Assembly (NCBI GenBank): GCA_964035795.1 | Contig: OZ038321.1 | Span: 15,989,971 to 16,053,970 of the forward strand | Origin: Pterobdella sp. o SKG-2022 | Lineage: Eukaryota > Annelida > Clitellata > Hirudinida > Piscicolidae | DNA: 64,000 nt | Reading direction: 5' to 3' | Shown: piece after piece, positions 45,101 through 57,613 of the stretch | How positions within the stretch are numbered: position 1 is the first letter of the stretch | Layout: each line of letters opens with the position of its first letter | Program-made: the position numbers and the translations under genes | Notes under the pieces: generated by a model | Seen by the model: the letters and a program-made list of their open reading frames with translations, nothing else | What the model was told of the DNA's origin: nothing | The model's database searches: none

Positions 45101-48100
45101 CTTGCTTATAGCGGAAGACTTATGGTTGGAAGAATGCACCCACCGACTGAACTTCGCAAGCTTGCACCTCAAAATAGCTCCTTCTATGCTTTTTTACCTT
45201 TCCATCAGATCCACACTTCCCGATGAATTTTCCGCAAATCGTCTTGCTTCCAAAATTTCTTCTCGTATTGCGTCATTATTACAGGTTAAATTTTTTTATG
45301 AACCTATTATAAAACATAGAATTTGATGTATTTTCAAATTTTCGAAAATCATATTTGAATGCCAATAGAAAATTCGTAATTTAGTAAAAACTCCCAAAGG
45401 ACAATCCCAGTAACCCACCGTTGCTTTCTTTCTGGCTGTCTAACTGTTCGGAACTTTTTAATTTCCTCCATCTAGACAAGGATCTGTCATCTCTGACACA
45501 AAAAGCATGCTCTCTCTTGTTGAAGGTTTTTGTTTTAAATGGATATTTTAGTTTCATAATTAGAATAATAGTCAAAGACTCAGATATTTTTCATTTCTTC
45601 AATTAATTTTCAAATTTCAAAAGGTGATACAGAATGCTTTCGGCTCTTTCTTGGAGTGTCTGCAAGTAGAGATGGAACTGACTCTACCTTCATTCGTCAA
45701 TCCCCACCCTGATACCAGTCATTGTAAGTCTTCTATATCGTTTGACTGTACTTAGCATTTAATTGAACTTATAAGTGATTCAAAGAAATTTTCATCGATT
45801 AATTAGTTATAATTTTCCGACTACTGATTAATAATTCTTATAATACACTAAATATATTATTTTTATATTTTAAAGTCGAGGAAGATTTTCTTGGTAGAAA
45901 AGTTTCACCAACCCTGGCAAACCTACTTCATGTGTTGACATTGGCAATGTCTGTGCTGAGAAGGTGGTGTCTTAGTTTCATATGTTCCTATTCAGTATTT
46001 CATTCTACGGTTTTTGTGATACTTTAAATACCAACGCTAGTTTTATTTTTGAAGATGGTTAGCTTAACTACAACAAATGAAAACCATTCAATTAAACTTA
46101 AAGTAATGAATTACTTTTTAAATTATGTTATTACATAAAATACACTCAACATGATTATAACAGATGCCGAGTGAACGCTGGAATAACGATACAGATATTT
46201 ACACAGTTGTTCAAATTTGCAAACGCGTGGCTTTTCAATTGCATTTTACTGGATTCCCATATTGGGTAAAAGCATGAAGAAATTTCTTCTAAATAAATTT
46301 TAAAAGAATTATTCTATTATTTTTTTTGAATTTTGTAAAGGTATAATTATAGATTGTTTAATTTTTGTACTCATGCCGTTTTAGCTTAGTTTCATCGAGC
46401 AGGGGATTCAATAATTAATATATTTTCAGACTATGTTGCAGTGATTGGGGTGAAGTAATTCGATTGAGAATTGAAGAGATAGTGTCATGGGCTGAGAAGC
46501 AAGGTCTAGAGTTGGCCGCCCAGTGCCACTTTGCTAAGAGCCTCCAGGTCTCATCAGTCTTACAACTTTTTAAATTTATTTACTATCTTTTACTATAAAC
46601 ACAAGCCCATTTTAAAAAATAAATGATTTTTTTTTCAATAAATCACAGTTGTGCACACTTCTCGAGACACCAAAGACAACAACAATGCAATTCAATTCGA
46701 TGTTCCCTCTTTTGAATCCATCCCAGATTTATTCAGCCTTACACAAATTCCAGCCTCCACTATCTCAATCTTTTCTCAACCTATTTAACCCATACTTTGA
46801 GTCTTCCAACCACCAAGACCCACAGGTAGGAAACATAGAAGAATCCCTAGAAGCTTGTCCTACGTTGGTCCTGCCTGAAGACGGCTTCAGTTCTGACTCC
46901 ATGAATGGAATTCCTCAAGCTTTCATCGCCTTCGTTGAGCATTTAGAAAAAGCAGGTGACTAATCAAAAATTAATGAAAAAATTTTTCAAGTATAAATTG
47001 GAAAATACTTAAATTATCAGGATATGGACAACTCGTCATAAATCCTGGAGCTTCTGGTCTATGGAATGTCTATATGAACGTGTGTTCTCATTCTTATTTA
47101 TTTTATCTATAATTCGCAACTCATCATATTTCATATATTTTTGGAAAACAAGTTTTTTGTTTCACAAAACTTAAGAAATGGTTTATAAAGTAAATTTAAA
47201 AAATTATGAGATTCCTTTTCATCCGAAGTCTTGTTTGTTCTTTTAAGTAGTTTGAAACAAAAAAAAACTACTATTTTTTTTTATTAAACATTCTATCTTT
47301 TAAATATTTTATCTTAAAAACACTATTTCATAAATTTTTTATTTCTTCCCCAAAGTTTGTGAGATTTATTGGCCTTTGCGACATCATTACTCGTCGGCCA
47401 TGAATATTAAGATTTTCTCAATTTATGTTATAATTCAATTTTTTTGAATTAATTTGAAATTTGAAAATAACTGAAGTTGAAATGTTATCCATTGATTTCA
47501 ACGTGAGAATTTATAGCAATTATAATTTAATTCTCAGGGTCAATTCAATGATGAAGAAAAACCAAAAACTACAGTAATAAGATTGAAAAAGATTAACAGA
47601 TCTTTGGGTGTGAGCATTGTATCGGCTAAGGTAAATGTCTATACACTTCTATCAAATAATTAAAAAGTAATATTGAAAATCTAATATTAAATTTAATAAG
47701 TTCTAGAATGTTTCACAGAGTTTAGAGCAAATGGAAACGGGAATTTATGTGAAATCTATTGTGGAAGGAGGAGCAGCTCAAATGGTTTTTGTCATTTCAT
47801 TAGTTCAAGCTTAAATTTTTTTTAAAATTAAATACCAAAAAATTTTTGTTAATTTGTTGAAAGTATCAAGCTCGTAGATAGCCATAGTGACATTTTTAAG
47901 ACCACCGATATGGGTTGCATTTTTAATGAATTTTCATGGTGATTTTAACTTTATTTCATTTAAATTAGGAAATTTTGAAAATTATATTTTTTTTAGTGTT
48001 TTAAATTTTAGATTCTTTATGTAAAATTTATAATTATTTCACTGTAGGATGGTCGATTAGAACCAGGAGACCAATTGTTGTCAGTGGAAGGCAAGAGTCT

Positions 48101-51100
48101 AGTGGGAATAAGCCAAGAAAAGTTCGTAAAAACAAAGTTAACTCGTTAAAAATAAAAATATCATTAAATATTTTTTCACTTCATAAAAATCTTGTTGATT
48201 CAATTGAAATTTTATATAGGGCTGCCCAAATGATGGCTGCGACGGGAGAAGTGGTTGAGTTGGTAGTTTTAAAACAAGGAGCTATCTTCAATAACCTTTC
48301 TTTCTTGGCTTCTCAATTTCAAAAACAACAAGTTGAAACTCAGTATTCAACACATTTGCCAAGCAATCGTTTCACCCAACCTCAACCTCCCGTTCCCCAA
48401 CCCCGTAACCAACAATCGTTTTCGCAAGACAACGTTTCGAATCAGCTGGCTCCGCAACAAGTTCCACAAACACGACAAATTTTTTCTTTACAACCGAACC
48501 ATCAACCATATGACCAATCTTTGTTATCTCAAAAGGATTTCTATCATAAACCTCAAAGAAATCCTCAAGACTTAATAAATGATCAACAAAGATTTGAGCC
48601 ACACCAGCCGCCCATCAGAAGCTGGAGGGCGCCACAAAATATGCCAAACGATCTTCCAAATTATGCCACTTCTCAACAGTATGAAAACCCACAGTTGAGG
48701 CAACTTGAACAAAACAACATTCAACCTCCACCGATACAACCGATGCAAAGACAATCCGTCCCACCTCCAACTATATTGCGATCTGATAGTACTAATTTAA
48801 CAATTTCAAACAATACTCATCCACCACAAGTTTATAACCAACCGTACAATACTCAAGCTAGTTCGGCAACTTTACCAAATCAATTGAATCAAAATATTAA
48901 AACTTCTAACTTATCCGTCTCACAGACCTCAACAATTCTTTCAAATTTTAGATTAACTCGGCCTTTATCGAGTCTTTCTTCAAAAAAACCTGGTTATGCA
49001 TCACAAGTTTTGTTTCCTAAAAACCAGCCGAAAACTCAAAATAATAATAATAGTACTAATAGTTTAAATAATACATTTCCAAATCCAAGTAGTGGGGATT
49101 TTGATACAAACGACTTGAATCACAACAGTATTAACACGACCTCACATAGAATCCCAATGAACCAAGTAAGGTCAGAAGATATGATTATTTCACAAAAACC
49201 TCCAACGACTAGTTATCATTCACCTCCATTGCCTTCTCCAAATTATTTTTCACCGTCTCAACAGCAATTCAGTGATCAAGAATTTCCATCTCCGCCTATG
49301 CAACTCCCTATAAATAACTTGAATATCAATCAAAATAACGCTGTTATGTTTGCTAACACTTCAACCAACAATCAAGCTTTAAATCCAAAAATGAACACTA
49401 ATTTAGATTCTTTTAATGCTCTTTCGAAGTGTCCACCACCAGTTCCAGTTAAGCCTAAGGTAGCAAAGTCTCCATGGGAAAGAGAAGCAGCAGAAAAAAA
49501 ATTGGAAGAAGAACGTAAAGGAAAACAAGTAATTTAATTTATGCTTTAGTCCATTTGAGATATAGTTTCTAAAATATTCAACTTTTATTAATTATGCATA
49601 AGCTACTTCACTAATGATTAAAGATAAGGTTGAACTTACATAAATTTCTGTTTTTTGAGAACAATAAGGGCATCCAAAATCTGCCTTATTTGAAGTTTAA
49701 AAAATCAATAAATCTAAAGTGGTATGGATATAACTTTTCAAAAACATCTTAATTTACTTATAAGCAATATTCAGCAATAATACTATACTACGCTATACTT
49801 ACAGAAAATTCTAGTTCTTTTTGTACATTAAATGTACTTAAAATTTCAAGAATCGACGTTAAACAATGTTGAAGTACGAAAATGTTACACAGATGCAGGA
49901 AATGCTGAGTTTGCAGTCAAAGGTCCATCGAACGTCTGAAGAAGAAACCCGCTTCAGAAGATTACAAACTGAAGAGGAGTTTGAGCGGAGAGCAAGACAA
50001 GCTGAAGTATGGATATTATTTTTTTATTTATTTTTACAAAATGAATAATTTATCTTATAAATTTTTTCTATTTCAAAAAAATGAAAATATCTTAACGAAA
50101 TCATTTATTTTATTTTTTTAAAATATTGCTTATAATTTGATTTATGTTTTTGTTTAAATATAACTACTCTATAAAGTAAATAATAAACTTTTATTTGAAC
50201 CTCACAGTTGTCACCACAGCCTTCGACAAAAGAAATAGTTACTCCTGGACCTTCGAAGAAAAGTGTTACTTTTAGTGAAAATGTTGGAATAAACGAATAT
50301 TACAGATCATTCAGTTCCACTTCTTCCGACCTCCCTCCTTCGCCCAATCCACCATCAGTTCCAGTTTCTAATGACTTTTCAAAACAAATGAACAATCCTA
50401 GTTTTTATGAATCCGATATTAATCCTGTATTTTATACAAACCCCAATAATAATTACCAACAAACTACTAAAGTTAATCATCAGTTTGTTCAACCTCAAAA
50501 CATAAATCCTGGTCATTTAGTTGTTCAACCACGAAATATCTCGTCAGGCCCTTCTCAAAGCTACCAAAACACTCAGTTATCGCAGCCAACTTCACATTTG
50601 TTTGAAAACGTATATAATCAAAAAAATATTCTTGAAAATCAATCTAACAAGTAACATATGTTCATTTATTATTATTTAGAAAGATTTATTTATTTAATAG
50701 GGTTCATAATTTATTAATGCCATTTTCTGTTTTGGGTATGACGACAATTATCAAAACCAAAGCTTATTGCTTATACTTATAGGTTTTCATTTTTTATAAC
50801 CTGAACTACACTAGACTACGTTTACTTCTTTTTTTCCTTTTCTTGTTACTTCAATTTCCAATATTTTTCTAATAATACATTGAACCCCTATTTTTTCGTA
50901 AATCCAAACCAGTTCAATCTTTTTTTCTACTTTCATATTATATGTAGACCCTTTTTTGTCTTAATTAAAATTAACTTCTTGTCACTTATTGCTAGTGTTA
51001 TAAAACTTCACAGTCTTGCCACCGTTTATGATTTCACAGTTAGATTAATCCAATATTTTTTTGTTACATATAATGTAAATTCTTTCAATTATTTATTTAT

Positions 51101-51517
51101 TTATTAATTATTATAAATAATTAATTATTTAACAGCTTACAACAAAGAGAGATAAAACATTTAGCAAAGATAGACCAAGGACCCGTCTATGAAATCCCAA
51201 CTGAATACCAAATAAAAGCAAAAACAAATCCAAATCAGAATTTTTATTCGCAACCTTCTAACCAAAAAATTGAACATTCTGATGATATGCAACAAATGTC
51301 ATACTATACACAAAATAATATTCACCAACAATACCCACAACCGAATTATTATCCCCAACAACAATCATATTACCAACAAAAGACGCCTTTTTCTTATAAA
51401 AATCCAGATATACAATTTCAGAGATCTAACCTGAATGACCAAACCAACAGGTTTGACAACTCCGTAAACCCTCGCCACACTCAAAATCAAAATGTTTTGA
51501 ACTATACTTATGATTGA
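39136..51517 (+). CDS. AFDN: afadin (canoe), adherens-junction scaffold
   Basis: Links nectins and Rap/Ras GTPases to actin at cell junctions. Twenty-six exons: 39136-39240, 39420-39528, 39844-39924, 40124-40242, 40882-41125, 42265-42344, 42527-42604, 42834-42942, 43477-43617, 43961-44046, 44241-44805, 45112-45284, 45400-45525, 45624-45723, 45876-45963, 46164-46265, 46430-46547, 46649-46955, 47021-47079, 47538-47630, 47707-47784, 48048-48121, 48220-49528, 49893-50006, 50208-50650 and 51136-51517. The sum is 5283 nt (1760 aa). Approximate domains: RA1 36-138 (EKFRPDMKML), RA2 220-310 (LKIYGYSLKPDVPYKTLLLS), FHA 356-455 (GPGVQSHHCDF), DIL 573-910 (SWAEKQGLELAAQCH) and PDZ 931-1030 (SLGVSIVSAK, DGRLEPGDQLLSV). 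The N-terminus has EERRKLAVQIEEWNSSRLDM. The last 700 residues are Gln/Asn/Pro-rich and disordered. The linker between RA2 and FHA is shorter than in human. The exon 24 acceptor is the least certain. Confidence 0.95.
41718..41772 (-). mobile_element. solo LINE 3' tail in afadin intron 5
   Basis: The plus strand reads atcaatcaaatccttttta, tttcctttatcaagcgttgg, then gcc. This is the reverse complement of the terminal motif of the LINE at 9850-10918. It is an extremely 5'-truncated copy. Confidence 0.65.
44936..45058 (+). mobile_element. partial SINE (B-box to tail) in afadin intron 11
   Basis: It starts at a B-box-like gggctcgatcccacgtggg and continues gccaacaattagcaccggtt, cgctacattaaattt, then gcgctttataaatac. 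The same order of blocks (B box, acaattag, gctacattaaat, cgctttata) occurs on the minus strand at 61612-61760, so the two define one tRNA-derived SINE family. The A-box half is missing here. Confidence 0.65.
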
Positions 51518-51720
51518 CGTTTTATAGACATTCTGATAATGTTCATTAAGTTTAACTTTTTTCGCCACTCAAATTGTTCACGTTTTGTTTTCAAAAATTT
51601 TGAAATTTATAATTTTTGTTGATGAATGTACTGTTGAGTTATTGCATGATATTTTGTTGAATAAATTTTTCTTGAAATTTTGATAAACTTCGTAACGTCA
51701 ATGCTATTGTAAACATCAAC

Positions 51721-52158
51721 ATGCAAAAGTATTCTGAAAAATTCAATGAAAAGTTAATACAAAGGTACAAACAGCCTTTATCAAAACCAGAAAAGCACTT
51801 TCCTGAACAAAAATTCAAGAAAGGCTTTTATTCAAAAAAAAATATTACTATTTTGGTTTTTTTTATTTTAGGAGTTTGTTTATATTATTTTTTGTGTAAA
51901 AGAAATGTAGGCATTCCTCCATCTGTGGAGTGCCTAGCTTCAATAATTAGCCGATGCAACCCTTTATGGGAGAACAATTGGTTGGCAGGATGGTTATGGC
52001 ACCAGTGCAATGAATACTGTCGATACTGCAAAGGATCTACTTACGGAATATGTACAAGCGCCTCATTGGAAAACTGTTTTGATGAAGATAACTTAAGTAC
52101 TAAATGTTTTTGTTATGGTAACCAAGGAAATAGATTGGGTAATTGCTGGACTTCTTGA
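51721..52158 (+). CDS. membrane-anchored theromacin-like (macin family) protein
   Basis: Single-exon 145-residue protein. Residues 1-40 are basic and polar, and about 41-60 are hydrophobic (ITILVFFILGVCLYYFLCK). A type II (N-in) signal anchor is the natural reading, not a cleavable N-terminal signal. The C-terminal 80 residues carry ten cysteines. After the first two, the pattern is GWLW-xx-C-x3-C-x2-C-x7-C-x7-C-x9-C-x-C-x10-CW. That matches leech theromacin in every gap except the first (seven residues against six) and the last (ten against thirteen). Macins are secreted antimicrobial and neurotrophic peptides of the scorpion-toxin-like fold. No earlier in-frame ATG lies nearer the hydrophobic stretch. 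It begins 203 bp after the afadin stop and is convergent with mL64 (48 bp between stops). Antimicrobial activity is inferred from family only. Confidence 0.82.
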   Translation: MQKYSEKFNEKLIQRYKQPLSKPEKHFPEQKFKKGFYSKKNITILVFFILGVCLYYFLCKRNVGIPPSVECLASIISRCNPLWENNWLAGWLWHQCNEYCRYCKGSTYGICTSASLENCFDEDNLSTKCFCYGNQGNRLGNCWTS

Positions 52159-52206
52159 AAAAATTTTGAAATTTTATTCAGTTATAAAAAAACTAATGAA
52201 TTATGA

Positions 52207-53411
52207 TTATTCAATTTTTTGTTTTTTTTTAAGTAACTTTTTTCCTTTTTTTTCTTCTTCTTCTTTTTGAAGTTTCATTTGTTCAAATCTTGGGTCGAAT
52301 GGTGAAATGTTATAGCCAAAATATTCTCTAGCTTCATCTAATAAGACTTGTTTTTTCTTTTGCATTTCTGATTCTTTTTGAGCTTTTTTGAGTAGCTTTG
52401 TTTTATGATCTTTAATAAATTCTGGCATTTTTTTCATTTGTTCTACCATTAAATCATCCCTGAAAAAACATATACATTGAAAATAAAATCTATAATTTGA
52501 AAATTAACATAAAAGATAAATATTGTGGAAAAAGCCAGGTTCATAAGAGATGGAGAAATGAATATTTAGAAAGTTGGAAGATGTCCTATTCCACATAATT
52601 GAAAATTTTCTCAAATTAACAAATGGTGGATTTACAGAAACTGTAAGTGTGAAAAACAATAAAAAATATAATTCTGGTAAAAAACTTAACAGTCAAGATG
52701 TAGAAAACAAAAATTGTATGAAAAGAATTAAAAAAAACAGATTTTTCTAATGCCACATAGTTGGTAAAAGCTGGATGTAATGATAACAAAATTTGATGTA
52801 CAAAAAAAGACCAAAATCCTGATTATGATATAATGAACAAAGTGATTGTGAGAAAAAAAAACTCGAACTTAAATAGATTGAGTTTGAAAAATGTGGTCAT
52901 TCCAGAAGAATGTAAAGATGAAGCAGCAAAGAAATTGTTTAACAAAATTAATATTATTTATAACTAACTTTTGTTTAACTTCAGCCCATTCAGCTTCTTC
53001 TTTTTTTTTCAGAATTTTAATTTTTTCTTTCAATGAAGGTTCCCATTCTGCTTCAAATTCTTTTTGTTCTTTGAGTTGTGTTTCATTCATCCAGAAATAA
53101 GAAGGATCAATACCACTTTTCCGTCCAAAACTGGCATACAGTAAATTATTGAAAGTCTTTTTTCGTTTTAATTTTGAAATTTGATCGGATTTAGTTTCAT
53201 GTGGGTGCGGCTCTAAAATATGTTTCATGCGACCTTTTAGCTTGCTTGGCAATCTAGAAACATCTCTCAATTTAGCGACCTCTTCACTGTCCCGTTTTAT
53301 TTCTTTGAGATTGATAGTATCTGGTTCTAAACTTTCAGAATACCACCGCACGTTGTTGTAAAACAAACGCTTAACTAAACACCTTCTCAGGTACATTGGA
53401 AACAATAACAC
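52207..53411 (-). CDS. GADD45GIP1: mitochondrial large-subunit ribosomal protein mL64 (GADD45GIP1/CRIF1)
   Basis: Component of the mitoribosomal large subunit near the exit tunnel, needed for translation and membrane insertion of OXPHOS subunits. The vertebrate protein is also named CRIF1. Two exons, 53411-52969 and 52459-52207, sum to 696 nt (231 aa; human 222). The basic N-terminus (LRRCLVKRLFYNNVRWYS) suits mitochondrial import. Family landmarks follow in order: YASFGRKSGIDPSYFWM and EFEAEWEPSLKE in exon 1, then KMPEFIKDHK, LLDEAREYFGYNISPFDPRF and a Lys/Glu-rich C-terminal helix. Human has YGAASGVVPGSLWP, EEREWYPSL, KMPQMI and AQELLGYQVDPRSARF at the same places. The donor gttagt and the acceptor tttcag restore the frame exactly. 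It is convergent with the macin-like gene. Confidence 0.92.
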
Positions 53412-53589
53412 GAGCGATAAAACATAAAATTCGATTAGCAGTTACATCGATTTATTAAAACCAACTAAACGTTAAAAATTTAACTTTCAATTATAATTGG
53501 ATAAAAAACATCTTAAAATTATCTCAATAATCTAAAAACGATATAGTCAATGCAAACATAGGCATGAATTTTTTGGTCGGTCACTGAGC

Positions 53590-54082
<493 letters not shown>

Positions 54083-54129
54083 CGTAAATATTTCAGTTAT
54101 ATGATGTTTGAGCTAAAATTCTAAATTTC

Positions 54130-55734
54130 AAAAGTAACAAAAAAAATTTGTTGTTTACTCTAAACAGATATATTTTATTTTTTTTTGAAAATTATCAAAA
54201 CTTTAAAAACTTTCTTACGTATCTATTTTATTTGGAATTTCTTAATTTTTTGTCTTCCATAATGAGGAAATTTTGGATACATTTATTTTTTTAATAAAAA
54301 TAAAATTTTCGATAAGTAAAAAATTTTTGAATTAGGATATGGTTGTACTTATCAAAATTTTAGTTTTGATACTACAATAATTGTATCTAAAATTTCTTCA
54401 TTGTGAAAAATAAAAAATCAAAAAAAATATGAAAACAAACAGCAAAACTATGTTTTCTACATCACACTGTGTGAAGTCTTGTTCAAAGTGAAATTTTGTT
54501 TTCCGCATGCTCAAATTTCTAAAAATACATCTTTTTAAAATTATTAACGCACTAAAACTTCTCAAAAAAAAATAATTTGAAAAAGTAAAATACTCATTAA
54601 AGTATAACCTTCCACTATCTTGTCTCCTATAATATCTAACACTTCGCTTCAAGGCATACAAAACACAGCACTTAGAACTTGGTGCACCAAAGAAACAAAC
54701 ATACAAAATTTGTACATCGGAACTAAAATACTACCATTGAAATATCATCTCGCTCTTCATGTTTCGCCAATAACCCAACAAATTTTTTTCTCTCATCCTT
54801 TTCACTATATTAAGAAGCAACTTGAAAACCCTAGAAATAAAACAAACCAATTTGGATAACAAAAATTTTACAATAAATACACAAATTAAAAAATTTATAT
54901 TAATCTTAAAATAATAAAATCTAATTTCATAAAAATATACTCGACTTTTGTACTCAACTACATTCAAACAACGCACCAAAAAATATTAGACAACCTTATT
55001 TCACCAATCTACTAAAAGTCATTTTAGGTCATAATGATCATCTTATTCTATCTCAATTAAGAACCCATAATTCATTTTTTTAATGATCATATTTTAATAA
55101 AAATTCATTTTTATCTCATCATTAACCATTGTGTTCTCTGTCACATTCATATTCACTTCATTTTTTAACTAAAAAATCAATTTTACATAGTTTGAGCCGG
55201 AAAGCTTGTGAACGAACTCAGTGGAAGCGAGTGTCTTGATGAAGAAGCAGTACCAGTTGGTGAAGAAAGAAGAGGTTACTTGTCAAAAAGAGCACTTGGG
55301 TTAACAAAAGCAACAACAAAAGATAATGGGTAGTATAAATCACGAATATTTGTGGTAAAATGGACGAGATTTTTTTATATTTTATGTGCTTTTACCACAT
55401 AAAAAAGACACTGTTAAAGGCTTTTTATTCCAGACTTACTTTTCATGCCGCTGTTAGTTCACTACAACCACCAATATTTTTCCTATATACAAAAATTATT
55501 AACTTTTTCCAACTAGTTCAAGCTGAAATCTAAAACTTTTTTGCCTTTCTTATTTAATAAAGATCTTTCATTTGACTTCCTATTTGCCGTTTTACATTTG
55601 ATCTTAGAAGTTTTTTCATTTTAATAACTTTCGACCCATTTTTTGAAAGTTCAACTTTTTTTTCGTAAATAATGTATACACTTTTTTTGAAATCTTTGTT
55701 GCAAAGCGAAGAAAAAAATACTTGTAGTATCAGT
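54130..55734. other. intergenic, mostly empty; small GC-richer open frame at 55195-55329
   Basis: AT-rich, with a hairpin near 54300-54365 (aaaattttcgataag against cttatcaaaatttt). The segment 55195-55329 is compositionally distinct and has a 45-codon open stretch without an ATG (NELSGSECLDEEAVPVGEER, then a short basic end and a stop). I do not recognise it. It may be an exon or a transposon fragment. Confidence 0.35.
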
Positions 55735-56222
55735 AGTTCAAAGCATCATGCTTTTTGGTTGTAGCACGTGGGCAATGGACAAGGGGATGGTTAGATCGGT
55801 GGACAGTTTTAAAAGAAAAATGGTGCGGCATGTGTGTAAGGTTTTCTGGCCAAAACGCATGAAAACAAACCGTGAATGCCCTGATTGAACCAGCCTCTCA
55901 AGTTGTGACAAGGCGACGCTGGCCAATGTTAGGACATATTCTGCGCATGAATGATCTGGTTCCAGCTAAAAAAACCACCATCAAATGCCTTAAGAAAAAA
56001 ACGCAAAACGTGGAAGACCTAGCACTAGCCTTCTTACAACAATCAAACACGATCTAAAAGCCCACAAACTAAACATAGATCAAGCATTTGAACTGGCGCA
56101 AGACGGGAACCTATGGAAGCTGGAGGGAAGCCGTACACCGGCGAACGAAGATTTTTGAGAATATTTGAACACTCAATTTTATCTCTATTTTGTCTATTCG
56201 AAACCCCTAATAAATAAAATAA
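55735..56222 (+). mobile_element. LINE 3' end fragment
   Basis: Reading frames shift but spell a LINE C-terminus: the STWAMDKGMVRSVDSFKRKM region, then VTRRRWPMLGHILRMNDLVP, and a final KHDLKAHKLNIDQAFELAQD, LWKLEGSRTP before a stop near 56157. A short untranslated tail ends in a run of aataaa units near 56215. Only the region after the reverse transcriptase is present, so this is a 5'-truncated, frameshifted copy. It lies between histone H4 and cyclin-Q. Confidence 0.75.
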
Positions 56223-56414
56223 CATCAGTAGTATAATTTTTTTATCATTTGATGAAAAAACATATTTAATAATTAAAACTTTTTATAGGCTATTTTACCT
56301 TTAAATTACTTTGAAAAAATATTTTTTATCACACAATATATCGTAATAAAATTAACTTTGAAATTTATGTTTTCGGAGAAATAGTTCAAAGATTAAGATC
56401 TATAGAATAGAAAA

Positions 56415-57505
56415 CTATTCAGAGCTGTATATATCCATGAGTTTGATTGATATTTTTTTCATATCTGCTAACGTCGCACTCCCAAGCATTGCCTATAAAG
56501 TTTCAATGAGCATTAAATTATTCATACTTTCGAATGATTATTTTGAAAATACCTTCCACCAAGGAACTTCTGAAGTATCATTAGATGGCACATCAACATT
56601 GAAAACTTTCAATATTAAGTAGATAATGGAAACGGTAAGAAGATCAGGTGGAGTGTGTAATGTTAAATCAACATCAAAATAACTATCTAATAATAGTGCC
56701 CATGCATGTCTAGCTAATGGAATTTCTGAAGTAACTGAGGTGTCCAACCAATCATATAAACTTTTGAGGTATTGCATCAAATACTGTAAAAAAATCATTT
56801 AAAAAAAAGTATTTTTTTTAGAATTTATCTTAAAAATCAAGATTCACTAACCTTGTGTGGGTGATCAACATCAAAATGGAATTGAAGGGCTCTTAATAAA
56901 TATAACTCTGTCTGCAAAACAGTTTCTTTCAATTGCCAATAGTTCTCATCTATTTCTAATGCAGGCTGGTGCTTGTTAGATATTCTGATGAAAAATCATT
57001 TGAAAAAAATACTCTTTAGATTAAATAATAGAAGTGAATATAAATCAATTCATATTACAATCTCTGGTGAGGTTTCATGCTTAAGTATAAAAACACTAAC
57101 CTATAAGTTACATTTATCACGTCTCTCATTTTAAAGTTCTCTTCCTCAATTTTTCCAGCAAGATACAGAAGAGTAGAAGCTATAGTCTAATAATAGAAAA
57201 TAATATTTGAAATTATCTAAGTAAAATAAATTTAAAGCTGAAGAAGAAAAACCTGTAAATCAAAACAATCTTCATTATGTTCTTTCAAAAATCTATAAAA
57301 AAGAGTGATGGCAGTTGATAAAGATAAAGATGACATGCCTAACTTCGTGCCTTTCAAAATGAAAAAAAAAATTATTCAGCATTACACATTGATTATTCAA
57401 TTTGTGGTTAAAAAATAAACTAAAAAACATTATTTAAAGCTTCGTACTAGCTTCAAACATAAATTTGACAATTGCTTTGATTTCTTCATTTCCAGTTATT
57501 CCCAT
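56415..57505 (-). CDS. CCNQ: cyclin-Q (cyclin M / FAM58), CDK10 activator
   Basis: Activating cyclin of CDK10 in animals; loss in humans causes STAR syndrome. Six exons: 57505-57448, 57350-57253, 57186-57101, 56984-56852, 56783-56553 and 56492-56415, totalling 684 nt (227 aa; human 248). Landmarks: KFMFEASTKLGMSSLSLSTA (first cyclin-box helix), YLAGKIEEENFKMRDVINV, ALQFHFDVDHPHKYLMQYL, ARHAWALLLDSYFDVDL and SEVPWWK. The last exon encodes LADMKKISIKLMDIYSSE. Intron 5 is only 60 bases. If it is retained, the frame reads VFSK then stops, cutting off the last 26 residues or so. The start is the only in-frame ATG at the expected place. It is divergent from PTCD1, with 108 bases between start codons. 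Confidence 0.92.
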
Positions 57506-57613
57506 TTGACTCTTTGCCAGATAAAATTATCACAGTTTTTAGGAATTCACATTTCGATTTATTTTTAAAAAGCAAAGAAAAAGTAAGATTTTTTTAGAAT
57601 ATCGCTCGTTGAA
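57506..57613. promoter_or_regulatory. shared divergent promoter of CCNQ and PTCD1
   Basis: The two start codons face away from each other 108 bases apart, so both transcripts must begin in or near this interval. It is AT-rich with no TATA consensus at a clear distance from either gene. Co-regulation is inferred from spacing only. Confidence 0.55.

Noticed and set aside
51721..52158. Macin-like segment as an extra 3' exon of afadin
   Set aside because: Afadin ends in frame at 51517, and the segment has its own ATG, stop and hydrophobic anchor with no acceptor linking it to exon 26.
52869..52968. C-terminal extension of the mL64 first exon to a stop at 52869
   Set aside because: Splicing at the gttagt donor (52968) to 52459 restores the conserved KMPEFI and FGYNISPFDPRF part, so the extension is intron.
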